From the NCBI RefSeq assembly GCF_041903755.1, contig NZ_JBBWVE010000020.1, positions 61,648 through 125,647 of the forward strand: 64,000 bases of DNA. The letters run 5' to 3'. The position numbers and the translations under genes are program-made. Numbering within the stretch: position 1 is the stretch's first letter; each line of letters begins with the position of its first letter. Shown piece after piece: positions 1-9,033 of this stretch. Source of the stretch: Thiocapsa roseilacustris (lineage in GTDB: Bacteria; Pseudomonadota; Gammaproteobacteria; Chromatiales; Chromatiaceae). Below the pieces are notes generated by a model. The model saw only the letters and a program-made list of their open reading frames with translations, made no database searches and was not told where the DNA came from.

Positions 1-1899
1 CGCGAGCTCAGCAAACGCATGAACATCCCGGTGTTCCATGATGATCAGCATGGCACGGCCATCATCTCAAGTGCCGCGCTCTTGAACGCTCTGGAACTGG
101 TCGGCAAGGCCATCGATACCGTGAAGATGGCCGTCTCGGGTGCCGGTGCGGCGGCGATCGCCTGCGTCGAGGTGATGATCGGTCTGGGTATCCGGCGCGA
201 GCTTGTCTTCATGGTCGATTCCAAGGGCGTGATCTACGAGGGCCGTCCGGGCGGGTTCGACCCATCCAAGGCCCGCTATGCGCAGCAGACCGACGCGCGC
301 ACCCTGGCCGACGTGGTCGACGGCGCCGATGTCTTTCTAGGGTGCTCCGCACCCGGCGTGTTGACGGTGGAGATGGTGAAGACCATGGCCGATCGGCCCA
401 TCATCCTGGCCCTGGCCAACCCGGAGCCGGAGATCCGCCCGGAGCTGGCCAAGCTCGCGCGGCCCGACTGCATCATCGCCACCGGCCGCTCGGACTACCC
501 CAATCAGGTCAACAATGTCCTGTGCTTCCCCTATATCTTTCGGGGTGCGCTCGACAGCGGCGCCACCAAGATCACGGCGGAGATGAAGCTTGCCTGCGTT
601 CGCGAGATCGCCGATCTGGCAAAGAGCGAGAGCAGTGCCGAAGTGGCGACGGCATACGCCGGGCAGGACCTGGTCTTCGGCCCCGATTATCTGATCCCCA
701 AGCCCTTCGACACGCGCCTGATCCTGCACATTGCGCCCGCCGTGGCCCGGGCCGCCGCCGACTCGGGTGTGGCCACGCGCCCCATTACCGACATGCAGGC
801 CTACCGAGAGAGCTTGATGCTCTTCGTTTACCAGACCGGCATCCTGATGCGCCCGGTCATCAATGCCGCCAGGGCCCTGCCCGACGCCAGGAAGCGCGTG
901 GCCTTTGCCGACGGCGAGGACGAACGCGCCCTGCGGGCCGCTCAGATCGCGCTCGACGATCGCCTGGCTCGGCCCATCCTGATCGGACGTCCTGCCGTGA
1001 TCCAGGCCCAGATCGAGAAGGCCGGTCTGCGCATGCGTCTCGGGGAGGATGTCGAGAACGTCAACCCCGAGCAGGACCCGCGCATCAACCTGTACCGTGA
1101 TCATTACCACCGACTCATGGGCCGCAACGGCGTCACGCCCGAGGTGGCCGCGGCGGCGGTGCGTCGCTCCAACACCATCATCGGCTCGCTGATGGTCGCT
1201 CTGGGCCACGCCGACGCCATGATCTGCGGCCTGGCCGGCAGCTATGAGACCCATCTCGAGCGCATCCACAGCATCATCGGCCTGCGGCCGGGCGTGAGCA
1301 ATTACGCTGCACTCAACGCGCTGATGACGGAGCGCGGCGGACCGCTTTTCATTGCCGATACCTACGTGAACGAAGACCCAGGCGCGGAACAACTGGCCGA
1401 GATCGCCTGGATGGCCGTGCAGGAGATTCAGCGCTTCGGCCTGCCGCCGAAGGTGGCCTTTCTGTCGCACTCGAGCTTCGGCTCGTCCAAGCGTGCTTCG
1501 GCGAAGAAGATGCGTCTGGCGCGTGACCTCTTCGTCGCCAGCCACCCCGAGGTCGAATGCGACGGCGAATTACACGGCGACGCCGCGCTGGAGGAAGACA
1601 TCCGCAGCCGTTACCTGGCTGACACCACCCTCGGTGGCTCCGCGAACCTGCTGATCTGCCCCAACCTCGATGCCGCCAACATCCTCTACACCGTGCTCAA
1701 GACCACCACCAGCGGCGGTGTGACCGTGGGCCCGATCTTGATGGGGGCGGCCGCGACGGCCTGTATCCTCACCCCTGCCGCCACCGTGCGGCGCACCCTG
1801 AACATGACCACCTTGGCTGTGGCGAGCGCGGCGGCCGCGCGGCATGTATCGGACTCCTCTCAAGCGAAGCCGGCCGATGACCTGCCAGCAGCGCCGTAG
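1..1899 (+). CDS. maeB: NADP-dependent malic enzyme with C-terminal phosphotransacetylase-like domain, 5' truncated by the window
   Basis: The frame is open from base 1, so the true start lies upstream; 632 residues are visible against about 760 for the family. The first visible residues carry the malic-enzyme signature RMNIPVFHDDQHGTA, followed near residue 44 by the glycine-rich nucleotide-binding loop SGAGAAAIA. From about residue 310 to the end the protein resembles phosphate acetyltransferase, as in MaeB enzymes, where that domain is regulatory rather than catalytic. The known reaction is oxidative decarboxylation of malate to pyruvate with NADPH production in the cytoplasm. The stop codon lies inside a palindromic repeat (1895 onward), so the last residues may be unusual. 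The neighbouring genes run the other way. Assignment is secure. Confidence 0.94.
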   Translation, partial: RELSKRMNIPVFHDDQHGTAIISSAALLNALELVGKAIDTVKMAVSGAGAAAIACVEVMIGLGIRRELVFMVDSKGVIYEGRPGGFDPSKARYAQQTDARTLADVVDGADVFLGCSAPGVLTVEMVKTMADRPIILALANPEPEIRPELAKLARPDCIIATGRSDYPNQVNNVLCFPYIFRGALDSGATKITAEMKLACVREIADLAKSESSAEVATAYAGQDLVFGPDYLIPKPFDTRLILHIAPAVARAAADSGVATRPITDMQAYRESLMLFVYQTGILMRPVINAARALPDARKRVAFADGEDERALRAAQIALDDRLARPILIGRPAVIQAQIEKAGLRMRLGEDVENVNPEQDPRINLYRDHYHRLMGRNGVTPEVAAAAVRRSNTIIGSLMVALGHADAMICGLAGSYETHLERIHSIIGLRPGVSNYAALNALMTERGGPLFIADTYVNEDPGAEQLAEIAWMAVQEIQRFGLPPKVAFLSHSSFGSSKRASAKKMRLARDLFVASHPEVECDGELHGDAALEEDIRSRYLADTTLGGSANLLICPNLDAANILYTVLKTTTSGGVTVGPILMGAAATACILTPAATVRRTLNMTTLAVASAAAARHVSDSSQAKPADDLPAAP

Positions 1900-2002
1900 G
1901 TTGTGCCGAGCCGTGCGAGGCACAACCAACCGTCGGCGCAAGTTGTGCTTACTATCGCCAGCACAACCTAAGGGGATCGAATCATCCGGGAATCGTCTAA
2001 GG
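1895..2002. repeat. Palindromic repeat family A, copy 1, overlapping the maeB stop
   Basis: The core contains GGTTGTGCCGAGCC, its partner arm GCACAACC, then AAGTTGTGC and CAGCACAACCTA. The right flank ends in a GGGAATCGTCTAAGG-like boundary. The same core recurs at 19970, 31841, 41838, 56141 and 62471. Here it supplies the maeB stop codon (TAG at 1897-1899). Confidence 0.85.
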
Positions 2003-2004
2003 GG

Positions 2005-4722
2005 TCACGCAATCTCGTCGATCGGCGCGGCCTCGGTCCCGCGGTCCAGCCCGCTCCAAGGCGTGATGTCTTTCCGATAGCGGCGCATCACCAGGTTGGC
2101 GAGTAATCCCGTCCAACCGGTTTGGTGGGAGGCGCCGAGACCCTCGCCGGTCTCGCCATGGAAATACTCGTGGAAGCTCAGCAGGTCGCGCCAGTGGACG
2201 TCCCCATGCAGATGACCCTCGCGCACGAGGGCCGGGGGCGGTGAGCCGTTCGGAGGGCGGTAGAGATCGACGAGGCGTTCGGCGATCAAGGTGGCGATCT
2301 CGGCGAGGTTGAGCCGTTGGCCGTCGTTGCAGGCGACCGGGACCTGAAAACCGGGCCCGAGGAAGCGGTGGTATTTCTCCAACGCCTGCACGAGCGAGTA
2401 GTTGGTCGGCAACCAGATCGGGCCGCGCCAGTTGGAGTTGCCGCCGAAGAGGGGCGAGTTGGACTCGCCGGGGACGTACTCCATCAGCGCATCGCCGATG
2501 CCGGGAATACGGCCCAGATGGGTCTGGGTGGCATGAATCCGGCTCACGCTGCGGATCCCGAAGGGCGACAGGAACTGCTCCTCGTCGAGCAGGCGCTCCA
2601 GGATCCGCGGCAGCATGGTGTGATCGACCAGCGCGAGCAGATGTTCGCCGCGATCGTTCTCCCAATCCGGACAGAGACAGACGGTGCTGCCTCGGAAGAG
2701 CCCGCCTTTGTGACCACTCAGCAGGTCGGCGAAGCCCGGGGCGTTCGCGAGGAGTCGCCGGTCGACGATCTCGGTGGCGAAGAGCGGGATGAGGCCGACC
2801 CAGGAGTAGACCTCGATGCGGTGACCGACCCCGGTCGGGGTGACCAGGAGATCCATGAAGAAGCCCTTCTCATCGTCCCAGAGCGACGGCATCCCGGTCT
2901 CCGGGTTGCCGGCGATCGCCTCGCCGATCGCGAGGAACTGCTTGTAGCAGTGGATCGCCATCGCCTCGTAGTTGCGGTCCTTGGCGCAGAGCTCGAGCGC
3001 GATCAGGGTCATGTCGAGACTGAACATGGCCATCCAGCCGGTCGCATCGGCCTGTTTGAGGCTGTAACCGGGCGGGAGCGGGTGCGAGCGGTCGTAGACG
3101 GAGATGTTGTCGAGCCCGAGAAAGCCACCCTCGAAGAGATTGTGTCCCTCGGCGTCCTTGCGGTTGATCCACCAGGCGAGGTTGAGCAGGAGCTTGTGGA
3201 AGACGCGCTCGAGAAAAGCCAGGTCGCCCGCACCGCGCTGGACCCGCTCGGCGCGGAACACCTTGAGCGCGCCCTGGGCATGAACCGGCGGGTTGGCGTC
3301 GTCGAAACCCCATTCGTAGGCCGGGATCTGGCCGTTCGGGTGCAGATAGCGATCCGAGAGCATCAGCTCGATCTGATGCTTGGCGAAGTCGACATCCAGC
3401 AGGGCCAGGGCCGGGCAGTGATAGGCCAGGTCCCAGGCGGCGAACCAGGGATATTCCCAGGCGTCGGGCATGGAGATGATGTCGTGCGCCTTGAGATGGC
3501 GCCAATGGCGGTTGCGTCCCTGCCGCCGGGATTCGGGTGGCGGGAGCTGATCGCCGCTGAGCCAGCGTTCGACGTCGTAGTGATAGAACTGCTGGGTCCA
3601 GACCATGCCGGCGAGGGCTTGGCGGAGGATGCGGTGGTCCGTCGCGCTTGCCTCGGGCAGGAGATCGTCGTAGAAGACGGTGGTCTCGGACTGGCGGATG
3701 GAGAGCGTGCGCTCGCTGCGCGCGAAGGGTTGGGCGAGCGGCTCGGCGCTGAGCACAAGATCGACCCTGGCGTGCTGTTGCGGGCCGACGGTCCAATGGC
3801 CCCAGGCCGCGCATTTGGTCCCGGTGAGCGCCGGGTTGACCGCTGCCGTGTCGCCCTGAACCACGCGACGATGGAAGGCGTCCTTGACGTAGGGAGACGG
3901 GTTGGGGTTGCCCCAGAGCAGCTCGGCGTTGGAGAGGTTCTCGGTGAAGAGCAGCTCCGCGGGATGGGTGCCGTAGAGGTGATAGGTGCCGAGCGTCGGG
4001 TGCTCTGCCTCGACCGCCCAAGCGGCGCCGTCCGGGGCGGTTGCCGCCCGCAGCACAGGAGGCTCCGAGCCGGCGTCCCATGACCAGGTGTTGCGGAACC
4101 AGAGGTTCGGCAAGAGATGGATCTCGGCGGCATCCGGACCGCGGTTCTTGAGATAGATCCGGATATGGATCTCGCGCGGCCCGGCCTTGGCGTAGAAGAC
4201 GTCGACGTCCCAATAGCGTTGTGCGTCGAAGCAGCCGGTGTCGGTGAGCAGGTAGGGCGGATCCTCGCGGGAGCGCCGGGCGTTCTCCTCGATCAGCTCG
4301 CGGTAGGGGAAGGGCGCCTGCGGATACTTGTAGAGATAGCGCAGATAGCTCGCCGTGGGCAGCGCATCGCGATAGAACCAGCACTCCTTCACGTCCTCGC
4401 CGCGATTGCCCTGCGGTCCGGTGAGGCCGAAGGCGCGTTCCTTCAGAAAGGGGTCGCGTGCGTTCCAGAGGGCGAGCGCAAAGCAGAGTCGCTGCTCGCG
4501 ATCGCAGATGCCGCCGAGCCCGTCCTCGTTCCACCGATAGACGCGCGAGCGGGCCTGCTCATGCGTGAAGTGATCCCAGGCGTTGCCGTCGGCGCTGTAA
4601 TCCTCGCGCACCGTTCCCCAGGCGCGCTCGGCGAGATAGGGTCCCCAGAGGCGCCAGTCGGCGGTTCCGTTGTGCGCCTCTTCCAGGCGTTCGCGTTCGG
4701 CGTTGCTCGGTCCTTCGCTCAC
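2005..4722 (-). CDS. GH63/MGH1-type glucosidase
   Basis: This 905-residue cytoplasmic protein has no signal peptide. It resembles the bacterial GH63 glucosidases related to eukaryotic mannosyl-oligosaccharide glucosidase. Recognisable stretches are the N-terminal WRLWGPYLAERAWGTVREDY, the central WFAAWDLAYHCPALALLDV region of the (alpha/alpha)6 barrel and GNSNWRGPIWLPTNYSLVQA near residue 780. The family hydrolyses alpha-glucosidic bonds; the exact substrate cannot be read from sequence. Its start overlaps the stop of the upstream amylo-1,6-glucosidase gene by four bases (ATGA), so the two are almost certainly co-translated in alpha-glucan or compatible-solute metabolism. Family placement is strong, substrate unknown. 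Confidence 0.85.
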   Translation of the reverse strand: MSEGPSNAERERLEEAHNGTADWRLWGPYLAERAWGTVREDYSADGNAWDHFTHEQARSRVYRWNEDGLGGICDREQRLCFALALWNARDPFLKERAFGLTGPQGNRGEDVKECWFYRDALPTASYLRYLYKYPQAPFPYRELIEENARRSREDPPYLLTDTGCFDAQRYWDVDVFYAKAGPREIHIRIYLKNRGPDAAEIHLLPNLWFRNTWSWDAGSEPPVLRAATAPDGAAWAVEAEHPTLGTYHLYGTHPAELLFTENLSNAELLWGNPNPSPYVKDAFHRRVVQGDTAAVNPALTGTKCAAWGHWTVGPQQHARVDLVLSAEPLAQPFARSERTLSIRQSETTVFYDDLLPEASATDHRILRQALAGMVWTQQFYHYDVERWLSGDQLPPPESRRQGRNRHWRHLKAHDIISMPDAWEYPWFAAWDLAYHCPALALLDVDFAKHQIELMLSDRYLHPNGQIPAYEWGFDDANPPVHAQGALKVFRAERVQRGAGDLAFLERVFHKLLLNLAWWINRKDAEGHNLFEGGFLGLDNISVYDRSHPLPPGYSLKQADATGWMAMFSLDMTLIALELCAKDRNYEAMAIHCYKQFLAIGEAIAGNPETGMPSLWDDEKGFFMDLLVTPTGVGHRIEVYSWVGLIPLFATEIVDRRLLANAPGFADLLSGHKGGLFRGSTVCLCPDWENDRGEHLLALVDHTMLPRILERLLDEEQFLSPFGIRSVSRIHATQTHLGRIPGIGDALMEYVPGESNSPLFGGNSNWRGPIWLPTNYSLVQALEKYHRFLGPGFQVPVACNDGQRLNLAEIATLIAERLVDLYRPPNGSPPPALVREGHLHGDVHWRDLLSFHEYFHGETGEGLGASHQTGWTGLLANLVMRRYRKDITPWSGLDRGTEAAPIDEIA

Positions 4723-6746
4723 GTGAATCTCCTGCGGATGCGCTCCAGCTGGGTCCAGGCATTCAGAATACAGGCGACGGACCAGGCTTGCGCCGGACAG
4801 CCGCGCGGGTGGTGCGGCGGGTCGCCGTCGAAGATCTCGCTGACGCTGCCGAGTCCGGCGTCGCGAAGATGATCGGCGATCGGCTCAAGCCGCGCTTGGG
4901 CTGCCGCCGCATCGCCGGTCACCCGGTATTCCGCGAGGGCATAGTGACCCAGCAGCCAGGCCCAAACCGTGCCCTGATGGTAGGCCGCATCGCGACTCCA
5001 GACATCTCCTTCGTAACGACCCCGATAGTCGGGGTCTTCTTGCGCCAAGGTGCGCAGGCCGAAGGGACAGAGTAGATGACGCGTACAGACCTCGAGGACC
5101 GAGGCTTGGGCGGGTGCGTCGAGCGGGGAGTGCGTCAGGCTGACAGCGAAGATCTGATTCGGGCGAATCCGTGCGCCTTCGCCATCAGAACCGTCCGGGC
5201 CGTCGATGACATCGTAGAGACCCGCGCCGTCCGGGCGCACGAATCGGGCAAAACCGGCGCGCGTCCGCTCCGCTGCGCTCCGGTAGGGCAACGGATCGCG
5301 ACCCAGTCGCTCGGCGAAATCGGCCATCACACGCAGCCCGTGATACCAAAGTGCATTGATCTCCACCGGCTTGCCGATCCTCGGCGTTACCACCCAGTCG
5401 CCGACCTTCGCATCCATCCAGGTGAGCTGCACGCCCGGCTCGCCGGCGCGGATCAGTCCATCCGCCGGGTCCATGCCGATCCCGTAGCGGGTGCCCTCGC
5501 GATAGTGCGAGACGATCGACGCCAGGATCGGAAAGACCCGGGAGAGTGCAGTGAGATCGTCCGATGCCTCGATATAGGCGCGCCAGGCGTCGATGTACCA
5601 GAGTGCGGCATCGACCGTGTTGTAGACGGGCGTCTCGCCGGCACCGGGGAAGCGGTTCGGCAGCATGCCGCGGTCGACGAATCCCCCAAAGGTCTCCAGG
5701 AGACGCTTGGCGATCTCGGGTCGACCGGTCGCGAGGGTGAGTCCGGGCAGCGCGATCATGGTGTCGCGACCCCAGTCGCCGAACCAGGGGTAGCCGGCGA
5801 TGACGGATGCGCCTTTTACCTCTGGTTGCAGCCTGGAGAGGGCGCCAATCGGACGCTCGATCAGGAAGCTGTCGGCGGCGAGGATGAGCTGCTCGACCCA
5901 GATGGGGATGTCCGGAATCTGCTTGTGATGTGTCCGTGCGGTCTGAAGGAACGCGCGATCGTGCTGCCTGAAGCGCTCCAATGCCTGCTCGGGATCCGGC
6001 ACGGGTCCGGTCTTGGCGTCGGGTGCGACCGTCGCCAACACTCCGCACCACCCGCTCATGCTCAGGGACAGCTCGGCGAAGCCGACCCGCAACAGGTCGT
6101 GCTGATCCGGCAGCCCGCGTTCGCGCTCGATCGGCAGGGCGAAGTGCTCGATCCATGCGCGGTCGATCCGTATGCGTCCGCCGACGGCGATCAGGGCGAT
6201 GTCGTGTCCGTCGGCGCATCGGGCGGTCAAGCGCGTATCGCCGTCGAGGGTCAGGATCGGATCGAAGTCGCCCTTGTGACCGACGTGGTGATGGTCGTGA
6301 TCGGCGAGCAGGAGAGCGATGCGCACGCGCGTCGCGGCGCCCGGACGACCTTTCACGAGCCGATAGACCGACCAGACGCTGTCCTCGCCCGGAGGCATCC
6401 AGATGCGCTGCTCGACCAAGAGATCGCCGCAGGCCCAGTGCCACGCCGGCATGCGCCCGTCCAGGCGGAAGGCGTCGATCAGCCCATGCCCGTCCGGCTC
6501 GACACAGCCGTCGGCCCAGCGGTTGGTGAAGAGGGGCCAGTGTCGCTCCCCGTCGATCAGGGTCGCGTCGAGCTTGGCGAGCTGCAGGCGGCGCCCGAGC
6601 GGCGAATTGATGGTTGCGGTCAGGAGGCCGTGATAGCCGCGGGTCAGGCTGCCGGCGACCGTGCCCGCGGCATAGCCTCCGCGGCCGTTGGCAATCCACC
6701 ATTCGCGGCGCTCGGCGTGTTCGAGGTCAGATGAGGGTTCAGTCAT
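4719..6746 (-). CDS. Glycogen debranching enzyme (amylo-alpha-1,6-glucosidase type)
   Basis: 675 residues from the chosen ATG (MTEPSSDLEH). The open frame extends 33 codons further upstream, but that stretch overlaps the divergent ATPase gene and looks non-coding. The N-terminal domain begins WWIANGRGGYAAG, the archaeal/bacterial GDE N-domain signature. The C-terminal GDE_C barrel shows WFGDWGRDTMIALPGL and YNTVDAALWYIDAW, with acidic residues in the expected places. The family removes alpha-1,6 branches from glycogen or related glucans. It forms an operon with the downstream GH63-type gene (4-base overlap). Confidence 0.88.
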   Translation of the reverse strand: MTEPSSDLEHAERREWWIANGRGGYAAGTVAGSLTRGYHGLLTATINSPLGRRLQLAKLDATLIDGERHWPLFTNRWADGCVEPDGHGLIDAFRLDGRMPAWHWACGDLLVEQRIWMPPGEDSVWSVYRLVKGRPGAATRVRIALLLADHDHHHVGHKGDFDPILTLDGDTRLTARCADGHDIALIAVGGRIRIDRAWIEHFALPIERERGLPDQHDLLRVGFAELSLSMSGWCGVLATVAPDAKTGPVPDPEQALERFRQHDRAFLQTARTHHKQIPDIPIWVEQLILAADSFLIERPIGALSRLQPEVKGASVIAGYPWFGDWGRDTMIALPGLTLATGRPEIAKRLLETFGGFVDRGMLPNRFPGAGETPVYNTVDAALWYIDAWRAYIEASDDLTALSRVFPILASIVSHYREGTRYGIGMDPADGLIRAGEPGVQLTWMDAKVGDWVVTPRIGKPVEINALWYHGLRVMADFAERLGRDPLPYRSAAERTRAGFARFVRPDGAGLYDVIDGPDGSDGEGARIRPNQIFAVSLTHSPLDAPAQASVLEVCTRHLLCPFGLRTLAQEDPDYRGRYEGDVWSRDAAYHQGTVWAWLLGHYALAEYRVTGDAAAAQARLEPIADHLRDAGLGSVSEIFDGDPPHHPRGCPAQAWSVACILNAWTQLERIRRRFT

Positions 6747-6820
6747 GGGCGAGCGTTCGGTGTGGTCGATAGGGTTGTCTGGGGGTTGCAAATCGGGCGA
6801 GTCAGTCCACAATTGCACGC

Positions 6821-7993
6821 ATGATTCCTCGCCGCCTTTCGACACCTCTCAAGCATCGACTCAACCGGTTTCCGGCTGTCGCCTTGCTTGGTCCTCGTCA
6901 GGTCGGAAAGACGACCTTGGCTATGTCGTGCCGCGCGGCCGACGGTGCGCTCTACCTGGATCTGGAGAATCCGGCCGATCTCGACAAGCTGTCGGATCCT
7001 CGCGGTTATCTGGAGGGGCGTCGCGGCCGTCTCACGATCATCGACGAGGTCCAGCGCGCCCCGGGGCTGTTTCAGGTCCTGCGTGGTCTGATCGACGAGC
7101 GTGTGCGGGACGGCGAGGCGGCCGGCCATTTTCTCCTCCTCGGCTCGGCATCGGTCGACCTGTTGCGCCAATCGAGTGAGAGTCTTGCGGGGCGGATCGC
7201 CTATCTCGAGCTGGCCCCGTTCGATGCCCTGGAGGTCGATCCGACGCGGATTCAGCAGCTCTGGACCCGCGGTGGATTTCCGCGGAGCTTTCTCGCGGAC
7301 ACGGATCCGGACAGCGTCGTGTGGCGCGAGAGCTTTATCCGCAGCTATCTCGAGCGCGATATCCCTCAGCTCGGGCCGCGGATCCCCGCCGAGACCTTGC
7401 GCCGTTTCTGGACCATGCTCGCGCATGCGCAGGGTGGTCTGCTCAATGCCGCCGAGCTGGCGCGTGCCCTCGCCGTCGACGGCAAGACGGTGGCCAGGTA
7501 TCTGGACCTGATGGTCGATCTCCTCTTGGTGCGCCGCCTTCCCCCCTATCTTGCGAACGTCAAGAAGCGCCTCGTCAAATCCCCCAAGGTGTACGTGCGC
7601 GACAGCGGTCTCGTCCACACGCTGTTGCGATTGGACACGCTTGACGACCTGCTCGGACATCCGGTCGCCGGCATGAGCTGGGAGGGGTTCGTCATCGAAA
7701 CCCTCTTGCGGGCCGCGCCCGAACGAGCTCAAGCCAGCTTCTACCGGACCGCGACCGGCGTGGAAATGGATCTGGTGCTCGAGCTTCCGGGCAACCGCCT
7801 CTGGACCGTCGAAATCAAACGCGGCCTCGCGCCCAGGACCGAGCCGGGCACCTACACGGCGCTCGACGACCTGAATCCCGACCGTGCCTTTCTGGTCTAC
7901 TCCGGGGACGAGCGCTACCCGAAAGGTGGCGGAATCGAGGCCATCGGTTTAGGGCCCTTGGCGCAGGAGCTGGCAACGCTGGACGTGGCGTGA
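6821..7993 (+). CDS. DUF4143-family AAA ATPase
   Basis: 390 residues. Walker A is LLGPRQVGKTT near residue 22 and Walker B is LTIIDEVQ near residue 72, followed by LLLGSASVDLLRQSSESLAG (sensor-like region). The C-terminal half has SYLERDIPQLG and a restriction-endonuclease-like segment EMDLVLE...LWTVEIKRG, typical of the AAA_14 plus DUF4143 architecture. These proteins are common in bacteria and archaea and their function is not established. The gene starts divergently from the debranching enzyme with about 75 bases between the starts. Its 3' end overlaps a truncated minus-strand gene. Confidence 0.87.
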   Translation: MIPRRLSTPLKHRLNRFPAVALLGPRQVGKTTLAMSCRAADGALYLDLENPADLDKLSDPRGYLEGRRGRLTIIDEVQRAPGLFQVLRGLIDERVRDGEAAGHFLLLGSASVDLLRQSSESLAGRIAYLELAPFDALEVDPTRIQQLWTRGGFPRSFLADTDPDSVVWRESFIRSYLERDIPQLGPRIPAETLRRFWTMLAHAQGGLLNAAELARALAVDGKTVARYLDLMVDLLLVRRLPPYLANVKKRLVKSPKVYVRDSGLVHTLLRLDTLDDLLGHPVAGMSWEGFVIETLLRAAPERAQASFYRTATGVEMDLVLELPGNRLWTVEIKRGLAPRTEPGTYTALDDLNPDRAFLVYSGDERYPKGGGIEAIGLGPLAQELATLDVA

Positions 7994-8181
7994 GGCGCAA
8001 TGGTCAGTCGCCCGCCGATCGTGATCTGCCGAACGCTGCCGCCGGCCGGCAGCGGTGGTCCCTCATGCACCGCGACCCACTCGAAGACCGCGTCCGGGCA
8101 GGTGCAGCCGAGCGTCCCGCGAACGAAGCGCTCGAGCCCCGCACTTGCCGGACCCGCGCCATCAAGGCCGGATGTAGGCAT
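7915..8181 (-). pseudogene. Truncated conserved hypothetical gene (CxCPxxVF motif)
   Basis: The first ~48 codons (MPTSGLDGAG ... TIGGRL) look genuine: FVRGTLGCTCPDAVFEWV resembles a small conserved family with a G-C-x-C-P-x-x-V-F motif and an IGGRL strand. After TIGGRLTIAPH the frame runs into the antisense of the upstream ATPase gene, so the normal C-terminal half is missing. It overlaps the end of the DsrE gene by 20 bases in another frame, suggesting a two-gene operon whose second gene was cut off. Recognition rests on remembered family patterns, so confidence is modest. Confidence 0.38.
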
Positions 8182-8584
8182 AGCCCTTAGATTGCAGCTC
8201 GGCGATGCGTGTCACCCCGCCCTGACTCACCTCGACGAATCCCGGCAGCAGCTCGTCGAGCTCGAGATTGAAGACTTTGAGCGTGTTGCCGCACATCTCG
8301 AAGGCGACGCCCTGCTCGCGCAGCGACGCTACACCCGAGCTGACTTTCTCGGTTGCCTCGATCTCGTTCAGCGCGTTCACGGCGGGGCCGTGGACGACCA
8401 GCACCATATTGACGTTCTCGGGTCCGCCGACCCCGTCGATATGATTCTGCATGTTGTTCAACACGAAGGCCGCGCGATCCGGCTCCGAGAGGTGATAGAC
8501 AACATCGAGCTTCTCCGCCGCAGTCGCGATGGACGATACACCGGCGACTACGGCAAGCAACGTCAAGAGCGGAGCAGTCTTCAT
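8162..8584 (-). CDS. Secreted DsrE/DsrF-like family protein
   Basis: 140 residues from MKTAPLLTLLAVVAGV. A cleavable signal peptide ends near ATAAEK, so the protein is periplasmic. The body, KLDVVYHLSEPDRAAFVLNN ... VNMVLVVHGPAVNAL ... VAFEMCGNTLK, fits the DsrE fold, with one cysteine at the position often used for sulfur binding. Such proteins are frequent in sulfur-oxidising bacteria and are thought to bind or transfer sulfur; a specific role here is inference. The longer frame upstream of this ATG lacks a signal peptide, which is why this start was chosen. Confidence 0.82.
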   Translation of the reverse strand: MKTAPLLTLLAVVAGVSSIATAAEKLDVVYHLSEPDRAAFVLNNMQNHIDGVGGPENVNMVLVVHGPAVNALNEIEATEKVSSGVASLREQGVAFEMCGNTLKVFNLELDELLPGFVEVSQGGVTRIAELQSKGYAYIRP

Positions 8585-8836
8585 TGGAAAGTCCTCGTTT
8601 GATGGTTGATCGGCGCCCGTTTCACGGAGCGCTCCACACACAGGCGAAGCCCTAAAGCAACGCAGCAAGAGGGCTGCAAGCGCGACGCCCGGTCACGCGA
8701 CCAAGCCTGCCGAAACCTGCGCCGCATTCTTCTTATTCTCGTTCACCTCGATGGCGTCCACGCCGTCGCCTCGGAGATCTCGAAGCGTCCGGTTATCCAC
8801 TCGACCGCATCGGAACCTCAGAGAGGCGATCGAGTT

Positions 8837-9033
8837 CCGGGCGATTTCCGTGAATGGGCATCCCGGCCGTGAATGCCTCCAATGCTTACCGGTCGACTAA
8901 CGTCGGCCCTACATCCAAGCGGACCGCCCGCCGTGTAGGGGCGACTTCAGTCGCCCATAAACCCAGCCGCACAACCACCGGGCGACTCAAGTCGCCCCTA
9001 CATGTCGGGCGATGCGTTTCCGGAAATCACCCT
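8837..9033. repeat. Palindromic repeat family B, copy 1
   Basis: The core is GTAGGGGCGACTTCAGTCGCCC with an inverted partner GGGCGACTCAAGTCGCCCCTAC. The outer ends are GGCGATTTCCGTGAATG on the left and GTTTCCGGAAATCACC on the right, which are inverted relative to each other. The DsrE-PhoH gap of about 450 bases holds little else. Confidence 0.85.

Noticed and set aside
337..1545. 402-codon minus-strand frame inside maeB
   Set aside because: Antisense shadow of a high-GC gene; no family signature.
2317..4083. 588-codon plus-strand frame opposite the GH63-type gene
   Set aside because: Mirror frame of a recognised enzyme; repetitive acidic/Gly composition typical of shadows.
5076..6734. 552-codon plus-strand frame opposite the debranching enzyme
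   Set aside because: Same reason; the minus strand encodes a recognised GDE.
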